From a bacterium (GTDB lineage: Bacteria > Bacillota > Clostridia > Oscillospirales > Oscillospiraceae), in contig JAQXJT010000018.1 of assembly GCA_029009095.1 (NCBI GenBank), positions 1-64,000 of the forward strand: DNA of 64,000 nucleotides, written 5' to 3'. Shown one piece after another: positions 1 through 7,610 of the stretch (positions are counted from its first letter, which is position 1; each line of letters opens with the position of its first letter). Made by a program: the position numbers and the translations under genes. Below the pieces are notes generated by a model. That model made no database searches and was not told the origin of the DNA. It saw nothing but the letters and a program-made list of their open reading frames with translations.

Positions 1-111
1 GACGCAATGGCGGCAGATCCGTTTTTCACGGTTTGCTTCACATTTGAAAGGGTTGTCATAGCATGGGACAGTTATAAAAAAGAAGCATGGTATACGTCAC
101 GAAACGGTTAA
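1..111 (+). CDS. C-terminal end of an unidentified protein (cut by left edge)
   Basis: The first forward frame is open from the window edge to a TAA at 109-111 and encodes 36 residues rich in aromatic and hydrophobic positions (for example FFTVCFTFERVVIAWD). It could be the tail of an upstream gene, but nothing in it identifies a family, and a chance open frame of this length is possible. The sequence is AT-richer than most of the window, like the protease gene that follows. Confidence 0.35.
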   Translation, partial: DAMAADPFFTVCFTFERVVIAWDSYKKEAWYTSRNG

Positions 112-170
112 CACTACTTTTACTTACTCTTACCTCAATTCTGCTCCGTTTGGTTACTCTTTGGCATATA

Positions 171-187
171 ATCTTATATATAATATT
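171..187 (+). repeat. 17-bp AT-rich direct repeat, left copy
   Basis: The 17-mer ATCTTATATATAATATT occurs here, 30 bases upstream of the protease start, and again exactly at 1437-1453 downstream of the gene. The sequence is of low complexity, so chance similarity is possible. It also contains -10-like TATAAT strings and may simply be promoter DNA. Confidence 0.5.
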
Positions 188-216
188 ATAGACAAGCTTA
201 TATAGGAGAGAGACAG

Positions 217-1278
217 ATGAAAAAAAGAGTTGCAAGTATTCTGGCAGTGATTGCTTTCGGCCTGGTTGCTCTTGGAATAATAAAAATTACGGTTTCAAAA
301 AACGGAGTGCAAAAGGCGGCTGAATCAGTTCTCTTTCTTGAATTATACAATAGAAAAGGAGAAATGCTGGGAACGGGCAGCGGTTTTTTGATTGATGAGA
401 ACACCCTCGTAACAAATTACCATGTAATTGAAAGCGTGTATAAGATTATCGCCAGAACAGCAGATGGAACCAAAAGCGTGGAAATAAACTCAGTGCTATC
501 TTATGAGGGACTAAGAGACCTAGCTCTCTTGGATGTAGAAGAACCGTTAAGTGTTTACCCGCTTAAATTAGCTGATTCTGACAGCGTTAAGCAAGGAGAC
601 AAAGTATACGCAGTTGGGTATCCGTTGGGGATTGCAAACACACTTTCTGACGGCTTAATCAGCGCATTTTACCAAGAGGGAAAATACAAGCAGATTCAGT
701 TTTCAGCCCCCATATCTCCTGGCAGCAGCGGTGGCGTGCTTCTCAATGAAAAAGGGAAAGTGATTGGAGTTCTCTGCGCATCTTATGGTGAAGGGCAGAA
801 TTTGAACTTAGCAATTCCATCCAACGATATTCTACCTTTAATTGATCGAATAAACCGGGACAAGAAAACGAGCCTTTCAGAATTATATTTCCACACACTG
901 ACAGGATATGCTGCTTACACTGAAAGCGAGGCAGTAGAATTTGGCAACCTATGTTCAAATTATGGGCTCTATGAAGACAAGTTAATCTCTACGCAAGGTT
1001 ACGTGATATACACTGATGGCGAGGAGTTTGTTGTAGCGCCAGGTGCAACATATCAAGCAAAAACGCACAAGCGTGGGGGTAATGACTTTAACAGTTGGGA
1101 TTTTGATGATCCTTTCGTTTTAGTCTGTATAGCTTCCCAGAAGGCAAATATAACGTATGATCATGGTATTAAACCATCTGTTGGTGATAACGTTTTAGTT
1201 TGTGGATATCCTGTTTATCTTCCTCTGCCGGATCTATTGACTGTCCAAGATATTCTGTTTGTTAGCATAATCGAATAA
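217..1278 (+). CDS. HtrA/DegP-like trypsin-fold serine protease, membrane-anchored
   Basis: A 353-aa protein with an N-terminal hydrophobic segment (about residues 5-26) that acts as a signal anchor, so the rest should lie outside the cytoplasm. The trypsin-like catalytic triad is visible: His in TNYHVIES, Asp in RDLALLDVE and the nucleophile Ser in SPGSSGGVLL. No PDZ domain follows; the last 140 or so residues form an unrecognised C-terminal domain that looks small and beta-rich. The start is fixed by AGGAGAGAGACAG ahead of ATG. Base composition is visibly AT-richer than the rest of the window and codons such as AAA, ATA and TTA are common, which suggests transfer. It stands alone between AT-rich spacers. 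The substrate cannot be told from sequence. Confidence 0.85.
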   Translation: MKKRVASILAVIAFGLVALGIIKITVSKNGVQKAAESVLFLELYNRKGEMLGTGSGFLIDENTLVTNYHVIESVYKIIARTADGTKSVEINSVLSYEGLRDLALLDVEEPLSVYPLKLADSDSVKQGDKVYAVGYPLGIANTLSDGLISAFYQEGKYKQIQFSAPISPGSSGGVLLNEKGKVIGVLCASYGEGQNLNLAIPSNDILPLIDRINRDKKTSLSELYFHTLTGYAAYTESEAVEFGNLCSNYGLYEDKLISTQGYVIYTDGEEFVVAPGATYQAKTHKRGGNDFNSWDFDDPFVLVCIASQKANITYDHGIKPSVGDNVLVCGYPVYLPLPDLLTVQDILFVSIIE

Positions 1279-1357
1279 TACAGTTAAAAAAGGGAAGAAT
1301 GGGTAATTCATCGATCCCGGCTTCTCAAAGCAATGGCTACAATAGCGTTTAGATAGA

Positions 1358-1397
1358 ATAGAGCAGCAGATATATTAGATTATATCTGCTGCTCTAT
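1358..1397 (+). terminator. Strong hairpin after the protease gene
   Basis: A perfect 17-bp inverted repeat (1358-1374 and 1381-1397) with a 6-base loop lies about 80 bases after the protease stop. The stem is ATAGAGCAGCAGATATA. No clean T-run follows, only alternating AT sequence, so it may be a weak terminator, an mRNA-stabilising hairpin or a protein-binding palindrome. Confidence 0.5.
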
Positions 1398-1436
1398 CTT
1401 ATATTATATATCGGATTATATATTCTCTAACATATT

Positions 1437-1453
1437 ATCTTATATATAATATT
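1437..1453 (+). repeat. 17-bp AT-rich direct repeat, right copy
   Basis: An exact second copy of the 17-mer at 171-187. The two copies bracket the protease gene and its terminator hairpin and could mark the ends of an inserted segment. No transposase or integrase is nearby to support this, and AT-rich low complexity is the competing explanation. Confidence 0.5.
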
Positions 1454-1459
1454 CTATAT

Positions 1460-1708
1460 TTAATTATCTAACAGGGCATTGCGCAAAATAGTGTTCAGCA
1501 CTTTGCTCTTGCTGAGTTTCTTCTGACGGGCCAGCTTTTCCAAAGCCTCCACTACTTCCTCATCCAGGTAGAAACCGTAGCTCTTGCCGCGGGGTCTCTC
1601 CTATGTCAGTCCTGCGAAGAGGTCCTTTTCAGCCTTGGGTGCAACCTCCACGGGAGCAACTTGGGGAGTGGTCTCAACGGGTGTAGAAGCGCTCGTTTCT
1701 TGCACGAT
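1460..1708 (-). pseudogene. Ribbon-helix-helix (CopG/ParD-like) protein remnant with in-frame stop
   Basis: On the minus strand a frame ends at TAA 1460-1462 with a 46-residue tail, GKSYGFYLDEEVVEALEKL and onwards, whose strand plus two amphipathic helices match a ribbon-helix-helix DNA-binding domain. The frame is interrupted by TAG at 1601-1603; upstream of it the same frame continues with a Pro/Thr/Val-rich linker ending KDLFAGLT. A CAG to TAG change would explain the break. Proteins with this layout (variable linker, then RHH) are common on integrative elements and plasmids of gut Firmicutes, from memory of the family. I see no convincing start codon at the 5' end, so the remnant is also probably truncated. 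Confidence 0.6.
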
Positions 1709-1713
1709 AGGAT

Positions 1714-1767
1714 GCGGAGTGTCCTTATAGGATCTGAGTATCCTGTAACGGGCACTCCGCGTTTTTT
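1714..1767 (+). terminator. Long hairpin with T-run (terminator-like)
   Basis: The outer stem GCGGAGTG pairs with CACTCCGC (ending 1760) and an inner stem TTATAGGAT pairs with ATCCTGTAA; GTTTTTTAT follows at 1761. This is a typical rho-independent terminator shape for plus-strand transcription, yet no plus-strand gene lies directly upstream, so it may belong to a deleted gene or to an element end. Confidence 0.5.
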
Positions 1768-1770
1768 ATC

Positions 1771-2023
1771 TCCCATTCACAGGCGCGAGGAAATGCGTCT
1801 GCTGTACGTCGGCTTTTTTGTCGTCCGGCAGATTTTTATCAATTACAGAGTTATCATGCGTAGTTGCGCATGGCTAATTGCTCGTCAAACAGAACACGGG
1901 ATTTCATTTTGCTGCGATTTTCTCGCCGCAAATGTGCCCATACCCGCGCACCCAATTCATCAATGGAAAAGTGTGTATGATGAGCTTATAGCTTGCGTCA
2001 TGCTCCGTTCCCGCCCGATGCGG
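1771..2023. other. Gene-free spacer inside the accessory scar
   Basis: No reading frame here has a credible start, ribosome site and domain, although frames stay open by chance on the plus strand. The spacer separates the ribbon-helix-helix remnant from the truncated TetR gene and has intermediate base composition. It is probably residual DNA from recombination. Confidence 0.5.
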
Positions 2024-2506
2024 TCAATCGCGAATGTCGATTTTCTCCACCAGCATGGAGCTGATGATCTGCCGGAAGCCATACTCCAGAAACTCCTCTT
2101 CGGAGAGAGAAAACTGTTTTTCGATGAACTCTCCCTTGCTCTCCGCCAGCGCCAGCAGGGCGGTCATGCCCGAATACAGGACATACACGGACATCCCCGG
2201 GACAATATCCCTCCGTACCGCGCCCTCCGCCTGCCCCTCTTCCAGAAGCGCTGTAAGCAGCCCGTTGATCTCCGTTCCCAGTACCAAAATGCGCTTCACC
2301 GCGTCCGGCAGCTCCGTCTGCTCAAAAGACCCCGTCCTGGCCCGGTTCACATGCTCCACAGACTGTGGGCAATCCCGATGGTAGCGGCGCACGGCATTGC
2401 AGATGGTGCGGTACTTCGCCAGAAAATCTCCGTCACCCGTGAGCGCTCCCGCTATATCTTCTTTCAGAACGAGCAGACCCTTTTCGATGATATGGTGGAG
2501 GATCAA
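2024..2506 (-). pseudogene. TetR/AcrR-family regulator lacking its N-terminal HTH
   Basis: The 160-residue frame aligns in style with the ligand-binding helical half of TetR regulators: an EKGLLVLKEDIAGAL-type helix right after the position where the HTH normally ends, then a long C-terminal helical bundle. Full-length relatives are about 190-210 aa with the HTH in the first 50 residues; here that part is absent. The only available start is a TTG without a ribosome site, and the sequence just upstream is the terminator of the neighbouring pseudouridine synthase gene. The gene therefore looks decapitated by a deletion or insertion and should not bind DNA. Confidence 0.65.
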
Positions 2507-2511
2507 GTATC

Positions 2512-2552
2512 CGATAAAAACAACAGAACGCGGGCGCCAAGGCGCCTGCGTT
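2512..2552 (-). terminator. Rho-independent terminator of the long minus-strand array
   Basis: A 12-bp stem (2527-2538 with 2541-2552, one G-U pair) is followed on the minus strand by CTGTTGTTTTT. It lies about 12 bases after the stop of the pseudouridine synthase gene and closes the housekeeping array. Confidence 0.75.
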
Positions 2553-2563
2553 CATTTTGTCGT

Positions 2564-3211
2564 TTATGATTTTTCGTTGAGGACATCGGCAAACTGCCCC
2601 CACGGCTCCGCCGGGGGCGGCAGGGCCTCGAAGCGGAGGGCCGCCCCGGTTTTGGGGTGGAGAAAGGATAGCTCCGCGGAAAAGAGCGCCAGCGGCGTCT
2701 CCTCCCCCTCCTCGCTGTACTTCCTCTCCCCCACCAGCGGCATCCCCCGGGAGGCGAACTGTACCCGAATCTGGTGGGTGCGCCCGGTGTGCAGCACGAT
2801 GCGCAGCAAACTGAGCGCACCGGCGCGGCCCAGCACCCGGTAATCCAGCGCCGCCTCTTGCACGCCCTTGCCCGGGGCGTCCGCCACGAAGGTCATGCGC
2901 CGCCGCTTATCCCGCCACAGCAGATTGCGCAGCGTCCCCTCCGACTCCGCCGGGCAACCGTGAGCCACGGCCAGATACGCCTTGTGAAAGGTCTGCTCCT
3001 CCATCTGCCGGGAGAGACAAGCGGCGCTCTCCCTGTTCCGGGCCAGCACCATCAGCCCACTGACCACCCGATCCAGCCGGTGCACCGTTCTGATCTCGCC
3101 GCCCAGCTCCCCGCGCAGCAGTCCCGGCAGACCGCCCTCTTCATCGGTGGACAGCACCCCGGCGGGTTTGATGCAGGCCACGAGATCCTCGTCCACATAG
3201 CGTATATCCAT
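2564..3211 (-). CDS. RluA-family pseudouridine synthase without S4 domain
   Basis: A 215-aa enzyme predicted to isomerise uridine to pseudouridine in rRNA or tRNA. The catalytic motif HRLDRVVSGLMVLAR carries the essential Asp, and GRTHQIRVQ and PLVGERKY are further family motifs. The protein starts directly with the catalytic domain (YVDEDLVACIKPAGV), so it lacks the N-terminal S4 RNA-binding domain of RluC/RluD and is closer in size to RluA or TruC. The exact target base cannot be told from sequence. It is the last gene of the array, separated from leuS by a terminator-like hairpin, so its expression may depend on read-through. Confidence 0.88.
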   Translation of the reverse strand: MDIRYVDEDLVACIKPAGVLSTDEEGGLPGLLRGELGGEIRTVHRLDRVVSGLMVLARNRESAACLSRQMEEQTFHKAYLAVAHGCPAESEGTLRNLLWRDKRRRMTFVADAPGKGVQEAALDYRVLGRAGALSLLRIVLHTGRTHQIRVQFASRGMPLVGERKYSEEGEETPLALFSAELSFLHPKTGAALRFEALPPPAEPWGQFADVLNEKS

Positions 3212-3229
3212 TGCATCCCCCTTTCCGGG

Positions 3230-3260
3230 AAAACGGAGGCGGCGGAAAACCGCCGCCTCC
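3230..3260 (-). terminator. Terminator-like hairpin between leuS and the pseudouridine synthase gene
   Basis: On the minus strand an 11-bp perfect GC-rich stem (3250-3260 with 3235-3245) with a TTTT loop is followed by GTTTTCCC. It begins 10 bases after the leuS stop, so it probably ends most leuS transcripts. Confidence 0.65.
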
Positions 3261-3269
3261 GGAGCCTGG

Positions 3270-5816
3270 TCACTTTCTGGGCTTGAGAATCAGGTTGATG
3301 AGCTTGTCGGGGACAAAGATGACTTTCACCACATCCATGCCCTCCATGTACCCGGCTACCTTTTTGTCCGCCGAGGCCGCCGCAAGGGCCGTCTCCTGAT
3401 CGCAGCCGGCCGCCACCACAACGGTGGAGCGGAGCTTGCCGTTGACCTGCACGGCCAGGGTCTTCTCCGCGTCGTGGAGCTTCGATTCGTCGAACTCCGG
3501 CCAGCGGGAGAGGCAGCAGTCCCCCCCAAAGCCCTGGATCTCCCAAAGCTCCTCGGCAATGTGGGGCGCGAAGGGGCTCAGCAGCTGGAGCAGCACCTTC
3601 ACATCGCCCCGGCTGGGGGCGCTCTGGTAGAAGCGGTTCACCAGCGTCATCAGCGCAGCGATGGCGGTGTTGAACTTCATCTCCTCGATGTCGCGGCTGA
3701 CCTTCTCGATGGCCCTGTGGACGTCTCGCTCGTTCTCCCGGCTCAGCTCATCGCCCTCACGGGGCTGCTCGCAGAGGTTCCAGATGCGGTCCAGGAAGCG
3801 CTTACAGCCCTTGACCGCGTCGTCCTGCCAGGGGGCGGCTTTCTCGAAGTCGCCGATGAACATGATATAGGTGCGAAGGGTGTCCGCGCCGTACTCACGC
3901 ACCACGTCGTCGGGATTGACCACATTGCCCAGAGACTTGGACATCTTCACGATGGGGTGGTCAGCCATCTCGCCGTACTTCTCCCGGAGGTGCGCCCGGG
4001 CGCCCTCCTCGCCGCCGTATTCCTCCATCAGCTTCCGCTGCTCCTCAGCGGGGAGATTGGCGAAGTTCCGGGGATTCTGGCCCAGGATCATGCCGTGGCT
4101 GGTGCGCTTGGCGTAAGGTTCGCTGGTGGGCACCACGCCGATATCGTAGAGGAACTTGTGCCAGAAGCGGGAGTAGAGCAAATGCAGCGTGGTATGCTCC
4201 ATGCCGCCGTTGTACCAGTCCACCTGCTTCCAGAACTTCACCGCGTCCTCCCCCACCAGCGCCTTGTCGTTGTGGGGATCCATGTAGCGGAGGAAGTACC
4301 AGCTGGAACCGGCCCAGTTGGGCATGGTGTCCGTCTCGTGCTCGGCGGGGCCGCCGCAGCGGGGGCAGGTGCACCTGACCCAGTCGGTCATGGCCGCCAG
4401 GGGGCTCTCGCCCGTGTCGGTGGGTTCGTAGCTCTCCACCTCGGGGAGCAGCAGCGGCAGATCCTTTTCGTCCATAGGCACCCAGCCGCACTTGTCGCAG
4501 TGGATGATGGGGATGGGCTCGCCCCAGTAGCGCTGACGGGAGAACACCCAGTCGCGCAGCTTGAAGTTGACCTTTTCCCGGCCCAGCCCCTTGTCCTCCA
4601 GCCAGCGGATCATGGTGGCGATAGCGTCCTTGACCCCCAGACCGTTCAGGAAGCCGGAGTTGATGAGCACACCCTCTTCCACATCGGTGAAAGCGCCCTT
4701 CTCCAGATCCACTTCCCGCCCGTCGGCGGCGGCTACCACCTGCACGATGGGCAGGCGGAACACCCGGGCGAATTCCCAGTCGCGCTGGTCGTGGGCGGGA
4801 ACGGCCATGATGGCGCCGGTGCCGTAGGTGGCAAGGACGTAGTCGGAGATAAAGATGGGGATCTCGTTGCCTGTGACGGGGTTCACGGCCCGGACGCCCT
4901 TGAGCTCCACGCCGGTCTTTTCCTTCGTAAGCTCGGTGCGTTCAAAGTCGGACTTGGCGGCGGCCTTGCGGACATAATCGGCCACCTCGTCCCGGTTCTC
5001 CAGCTTGTCCTCCCACTTCTTCACGCACTCGTGCTCGGGGGACATGACCATGTAGGTGGCGCCAAAGAGCGTATCGCAGCGGGTGGTGAACACCGTGAGC
5101 ACGTCGCCCTCGGTGGTGGCGAAGTTGACCTCCGCGCCGGTGGAGCGGCCGATCCAGTTGCGCTGCTGGGCCTTCACCCGGTCGATGTAATCCAGATCGT
5201 CCAGATCGTCCAGCAGCCGCTGGGCGTATTTGGTGATGCCCAGCATCCACTGGCTCTTTTCCTTTTTGATCACGGGAGCGCCGCAGCGTTCGCAGACGCC
5301 GTTGACCACTTCCTCGTTGGCCAGCACGATCTTGCAGTCAGTGCACCAGTTCACGGGGATGCTGGCCTTGTAGGCCAGACCCTTCTTGAACATCTGTAGG
5401 AAGATCCACTGGGTCCATTTATAATACTCCGGGTCGGTGGTGACCACGCAGCGGTCCCAGTCGAAGCTGTAGCCCAGCATTTTGAGCTGCTCGGTGAAGC
5501 GGGCCACGTTCCGCTGGGTCACCAGCTCGGGGCGCATCTTGTGCTGGATGGCGTAGCGCTCGGTGGGCAGGCCGAAGGCGTCGTAGCCGATGGGAAAGAG
5601 CACCTCGAAGCCCTGCATCCTCCGCTTCCGGGCGACGATGTCCATGGCGGTGTAGGGCCGGGGATGGCCCACATGCAGGCCGTCGCCGGAGGGATACGGG
5701 AACTCGATCAGGCCGAAAAACTTGGGCTTATCGCTGCCGGTTTTGGCGGCGTAGGTCTCGTTATCCTGCCAGTGCTTTTGCCATTTTTTCTCAATGGCGG
5801 CAAAATCGTACTTCAT
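3270..5816 (-). CDS. leuS: Leucyl-tRNA synthetase
   Basis: Charges tRNA-Leu with leucine in the cytoplasm. The 848-aa protein has the class I signatures: HVGH (residues 48-51, in PYPSGDGLHVGH) and KMSKS (about residue 625), with the CP1 editing domain between them and a zinc-type cysteine cluster around CGAPV/CTDC. Length fits bacterial LeuRS. The ATG at 5816 was chosen over an upstream in-frame start because AGGAGAGAGGAAA sits directly before it and the family begins MKYDF. It follows rsfS by 23 bases in the same operon; no T-box leader is visible. A terminator-like hairpin follows the stop. Confidence 0.97.
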   Translation of the reverse strand: MKYDFAAIEKKWQKHWQDNETYAAKTGSDKPKFFGLIEFPYPSGDGLHVGHPRPYTAMDIVARKRRMQGFEVLFPIGYDAFGLPTERYAIQHKMRPELVTQRNVARFTEQLKMLGYSFDWDRCVVTTDPEYYKWTQWIFLQMFKKGLAYKASIPVNWCTDCKIVLANEEVVNGVCERCGAPVIKKEKSQWMLGITKYAQRLLDDLDDLDYIDRVKAQQRNWIGRSTGAEVNFATTEGDVLTVFTTRCDTLFGATYMVMSPEHECVKKWEDKLENRDEVADYVRKAAAKSDFERTELTKEKTGVELKGVRAVNPVTGNEIPIFISDYVLATYGTGAIMAVPAHDQRDWEFARVFRLPIVQVVAAADGREVDLEKGAFTDVEEGVLINSGFLNGLGVKDAIATMIRWLEDKGLGREKVNFKLRDWVFSRQRYWGEPIPIIHCDKCGWVPMDEKDLPLLLPEVESYEPTDTGESPLAAMTDWVRCTCPRCGGPAEHETDTMPNWAGSSWYFLRYMDPHNDKALVGEDAVKFWKQVDWYNGGMEHTTLHLLYSRFWHKFLYDIGVVPTSEPYAKRTSHGMILGQNPRNFANLPAEEQRKLMEEYGGEEGARAHLREKYGEMADHPIVKMSKSLGNVVNPDDVVREYGADTLRTYIMFIGDFEKAAPWQDDAVKGCKRFLDRIWNLCEQPREGDELSRENERDVHRAIEKVSRDIEEMKFNTAIAALMTLVNRFYQSAPSRGDVKVLLQLLSPFAPHIAEELWEIQGFGGDCCLSRWPEFDESKLHDAEKTLAVQVNGKLRSTVVVAAGCDQETALAAASADKKVAGYMEGMDVVKVIFVPDKLINLILKPRK

Positions 5817-5839
5817 TTTCCTCTCTCCTCTATTCTGCT

Positions 5840-6196
5840 TCAGTGCAGCATTTCCGTATAATCCACCGCCTGAGCGTCGGCCCACAGCCGCTCCAGACCG
5901 TAGAACTCCCGGGTATCCTCCAGGAACACATGCACCACCACACAGCCAAAGTCCAGCAGCACCCAGTTGCCGGAGCGGTAGCCCTCCCGGCGCAGCGGCG
6001 GCTCCCCGGCGAGGGTCAGCGCCTTCTCGGTCTCCTCCACCAGCGTCTTGCCATGGGTGGAGGAGGACGCGGTGCAGATGATGAAATAGTCGGCCAGCAC
6101 CGTGACCTTCTCGGTCTTCAGTACGGTGATGTCCTTCGCTTTTTTTTCGTCCAGCGCCTGCACGGCCAGCCGGGCGATCTCGTAAGATGTGAGCAT
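5840..6196 (-). CDS. rsfS: Ribosomal silencing factor RsfS
   Basis: A 118-aa protein of the RsfS/Iojap family, which binds ribosomal protein uL14 and blocks joining of the subunits when nutrients are short. The family signatures are clear: DYFIICTASS, GNWVLLDFGCVVVHVF and FYGLERLW. Length is typical. It lies between the LCP gene and leuS; the order nadD, yqeK, LCP gene, rsfS, leuS is common in Clostridia, where nadD, yqeK and rsfS are near-constant neighbours. Confidence 0.95.
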   Translation of the reverse strand: MLTSYEIARLAVQALDEKKAKDITVLKTEKVTVLADYFIICTASSSTHGKTLVEETEKALTLAGEPPLRREGYRSGNWVLLDFGCVVVHVFLEDTREFYGLERLWADAQAVDYTEMLH

Positions 6197-6226
6197 TTTG
6201 CTTCTCTCCTTCAGGCTTTGCAGCCG

Positions 6227-7606
6227 TTATTGCATATAGTCGTAGAAGGAATCATAGCCTCCCGCCAGGATCCCGGTAGTGGAATAGAAACTGCCGTTGG
6301 AGAATGTGAGGATGTCCAGATGCTCCTCGGTGATGCTCTCGTAGTAGGGGTTCAGCTTCTCGTTGAGCATCTCCATCCAGGCTCCCAGATTGACGGAGAC
6401 ATAGGAACCGCCCTTGATATACACGGGTTCGTAGGGCATGATGCTGAAGGTGATCTGATCGCTGTCGAGCTTGAGGAATTCCTGGGCGTAGTAAGCCATG
6501 TTGCCGGAGGTCAGGTTGGTTTTCAGGTTGTCGGAAATGATGCCGATGATCTTGCTGAGATTGGGGATGTTGCCCAGACTGAGCATCTGCTTCGCCACCG
6601 CCAGCGCAAAGCGCTGCTGGGTCTCCACCCGGCCGATATCGCCGGTGGGATAGCCGGTGCCGTCCGTATTCTTCCGGAAGCGCACCACGCCCAGGGCGTC
6701 GTGGCCGTTCAGGTGCTGCATCCCTGCGGGGATGTCATAGCTCCGCCCGATGGTAGGGTCGCCCCAGGAGATGTGCATGGGCACATCAAAGTCCACCCCG
6801 CCGATGGCGTCGATCACCTGCTCAAAGGCGTAGATATTCACCACCGCGTAGCTGTCCACCTTGTAACCCAGCAGCTCGGAGATGCCGTCCACCAGCCCTT
6901 CCTCCGTGCCGGTCATGCCGTAGATGGAGTTGATCTTCTTCACGGCCCAGGTGACGTTCACCAGCGTGTCCCGGGGGATGCTGACCACATTGAGGGACTT
7001 GTTCACCGTGTCCAGGGTGGCCACCATGATGGTGTCGGTATTCATGCCCGCCACATCCTGGCCCACCACCAGCACCGTGTAAACGCCCTCCCGGCGGCCC
7101 GTCTTTGCCGGCTCCGGCGTGGCCTTGCTCTCCCCGTCCGGCTCCGGCGTGGACTCGGGCTTCGGCGTGGCGGCCGGCTGGGGGGTGGACAGGGTGTCGC
7201 CGGGCTTATCTGTGACGGTGGGTTCCTTGGTGACCAGGCCGCCCTTGTCTATGTCCGGCGCGTCCGCCCAGATCTCAAAGGCGGCCAGCCCGATCATGGC
7301 CAGCAGCACGATGGTGCCCAGCACGATGGCCGCGATCAGCAGCCTGCTCTTTTTCCTGTCCGGCGCCTTCTCCGTCTGTCTGCCGGCGCCATCCCGCCGC
7401 TCCGGAGTCCGCTCCCGACTCGCGCCCTCCGTCCGGGGCGCATGTTTCGCCGGCTCGGGACTCGTCCTTTTCTCCTCTGTCCGCCCCTCGTCCCCGGCGT
7501 TCTCCCGGGCGCGAAGCCCGCGCTCAGGATCCATCTTCCCGCCGTGGGGTTTGGCGCTGTGCTTTCCGGGGGCGGAATGGCGGCCGGAACCGCTGAATAG
7601 TTTCAT
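6227..7606 (-). CDS. LytR-CpsA-Psr (LCP) family cell-wall glycopolymer transferase
   Basis: A 459-aa membrane protein: a long charged cytoplasmic N-terminus rich in Arg, Lys, Glu and Pro (residues 1-85), one transmembrane helix (about 87-110), a Pro/Thr-rich extracellular linker with repeated PEP/TPE patterns, and the LCP domain from about residue 170. LCP motifs visible are VGQDVAGMNTDTIMVATLD, VSIPRDTLV, KINSIYG and VRFRKN, including the Asp and Arg residues that bind the polyprenyl-pyrophosphate substrate. The family attaches teichoic acids or other glycopolymers to peptidoglycan. It ends 30 bases before rsfS and starts 4 bases after nadD-yqeK. The long disordered N-terminus is unusual compared with short-tailed LCP proteins. 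Confidence 0.9.
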   Translation of the reverse strand: MKLFSGSGRHSAPGKHSAKPHGGKMDPERGLRARENAGDEGRTEEKRTSPEPAKHAPRTEGASRERTPERRDGAGRQTEKAPDRKKSRLLIAAIVLGTIVLLAMIGLAAFEIWADAPDIDKGGLVTKEPTVTDKPGDTLSTPQPAATPKPESTPEPDGESKATPEPAKTGRREGVYTVLVVGQDVAGMNTDTIMVATLDTVNKSLNVVSIPRDTLVNVTWAVKKINSIYGMTGTEEGLVDGISELLGYKVDSYAVVNIYAFEQVIDAIGGVDFDVPMHISWGDPTIGRSYDIPAGMQHLNGHDALGVVRFRKNTDGTGYPTGDIGRVETQQRFALAVAKQMLSLGNIPNLSKIIGIISDNLKTNLTSGNMAYYAQEFLKLDSDQITFSIMPYEPVYIKGGSYVSVNLGAWMEMLNEKLNPYYESITEEHLDILTFSNGSFYSTTGILAGGYDSFYDYMQ

Positions 7607-7610
7607 AGAA

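Noticed and set aside
1661..2569. Plus-strand open frame across the accessory scar (302 codons)
   Set aside because: No credible ribosome site or domain, and it crosses a terminator hairpin and the antisense of the TetR remnant.
3474..5399. Long open frame on the plus strand opposite leuS (641 codons)
   Set aside because: It mirrors leuS codons in a GC-rich genome, has a composition dominated by His, Gly, Val and Leu, no domain and no ribosome site; leuS is unmistakable on the other strand.
5817..6226. T-box leader for leuS
   Set aside because: The space upstream is filled by rsfS and the gap is only 23 bases; no T-box sequence or specifier hairpin is present.
7119..7240. Tandem coding repeats in the LCP gene
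   Set aside because: The repeated Pro/Glu/Thr codons are an ordinary low-complexity extracellular linker.
5843..7600. Plus-strand open frame opposite rsfS and the LCP gene (585 codons)
   Set aside because: An antisense shadow of two well-supported genes without recognisable motifs.
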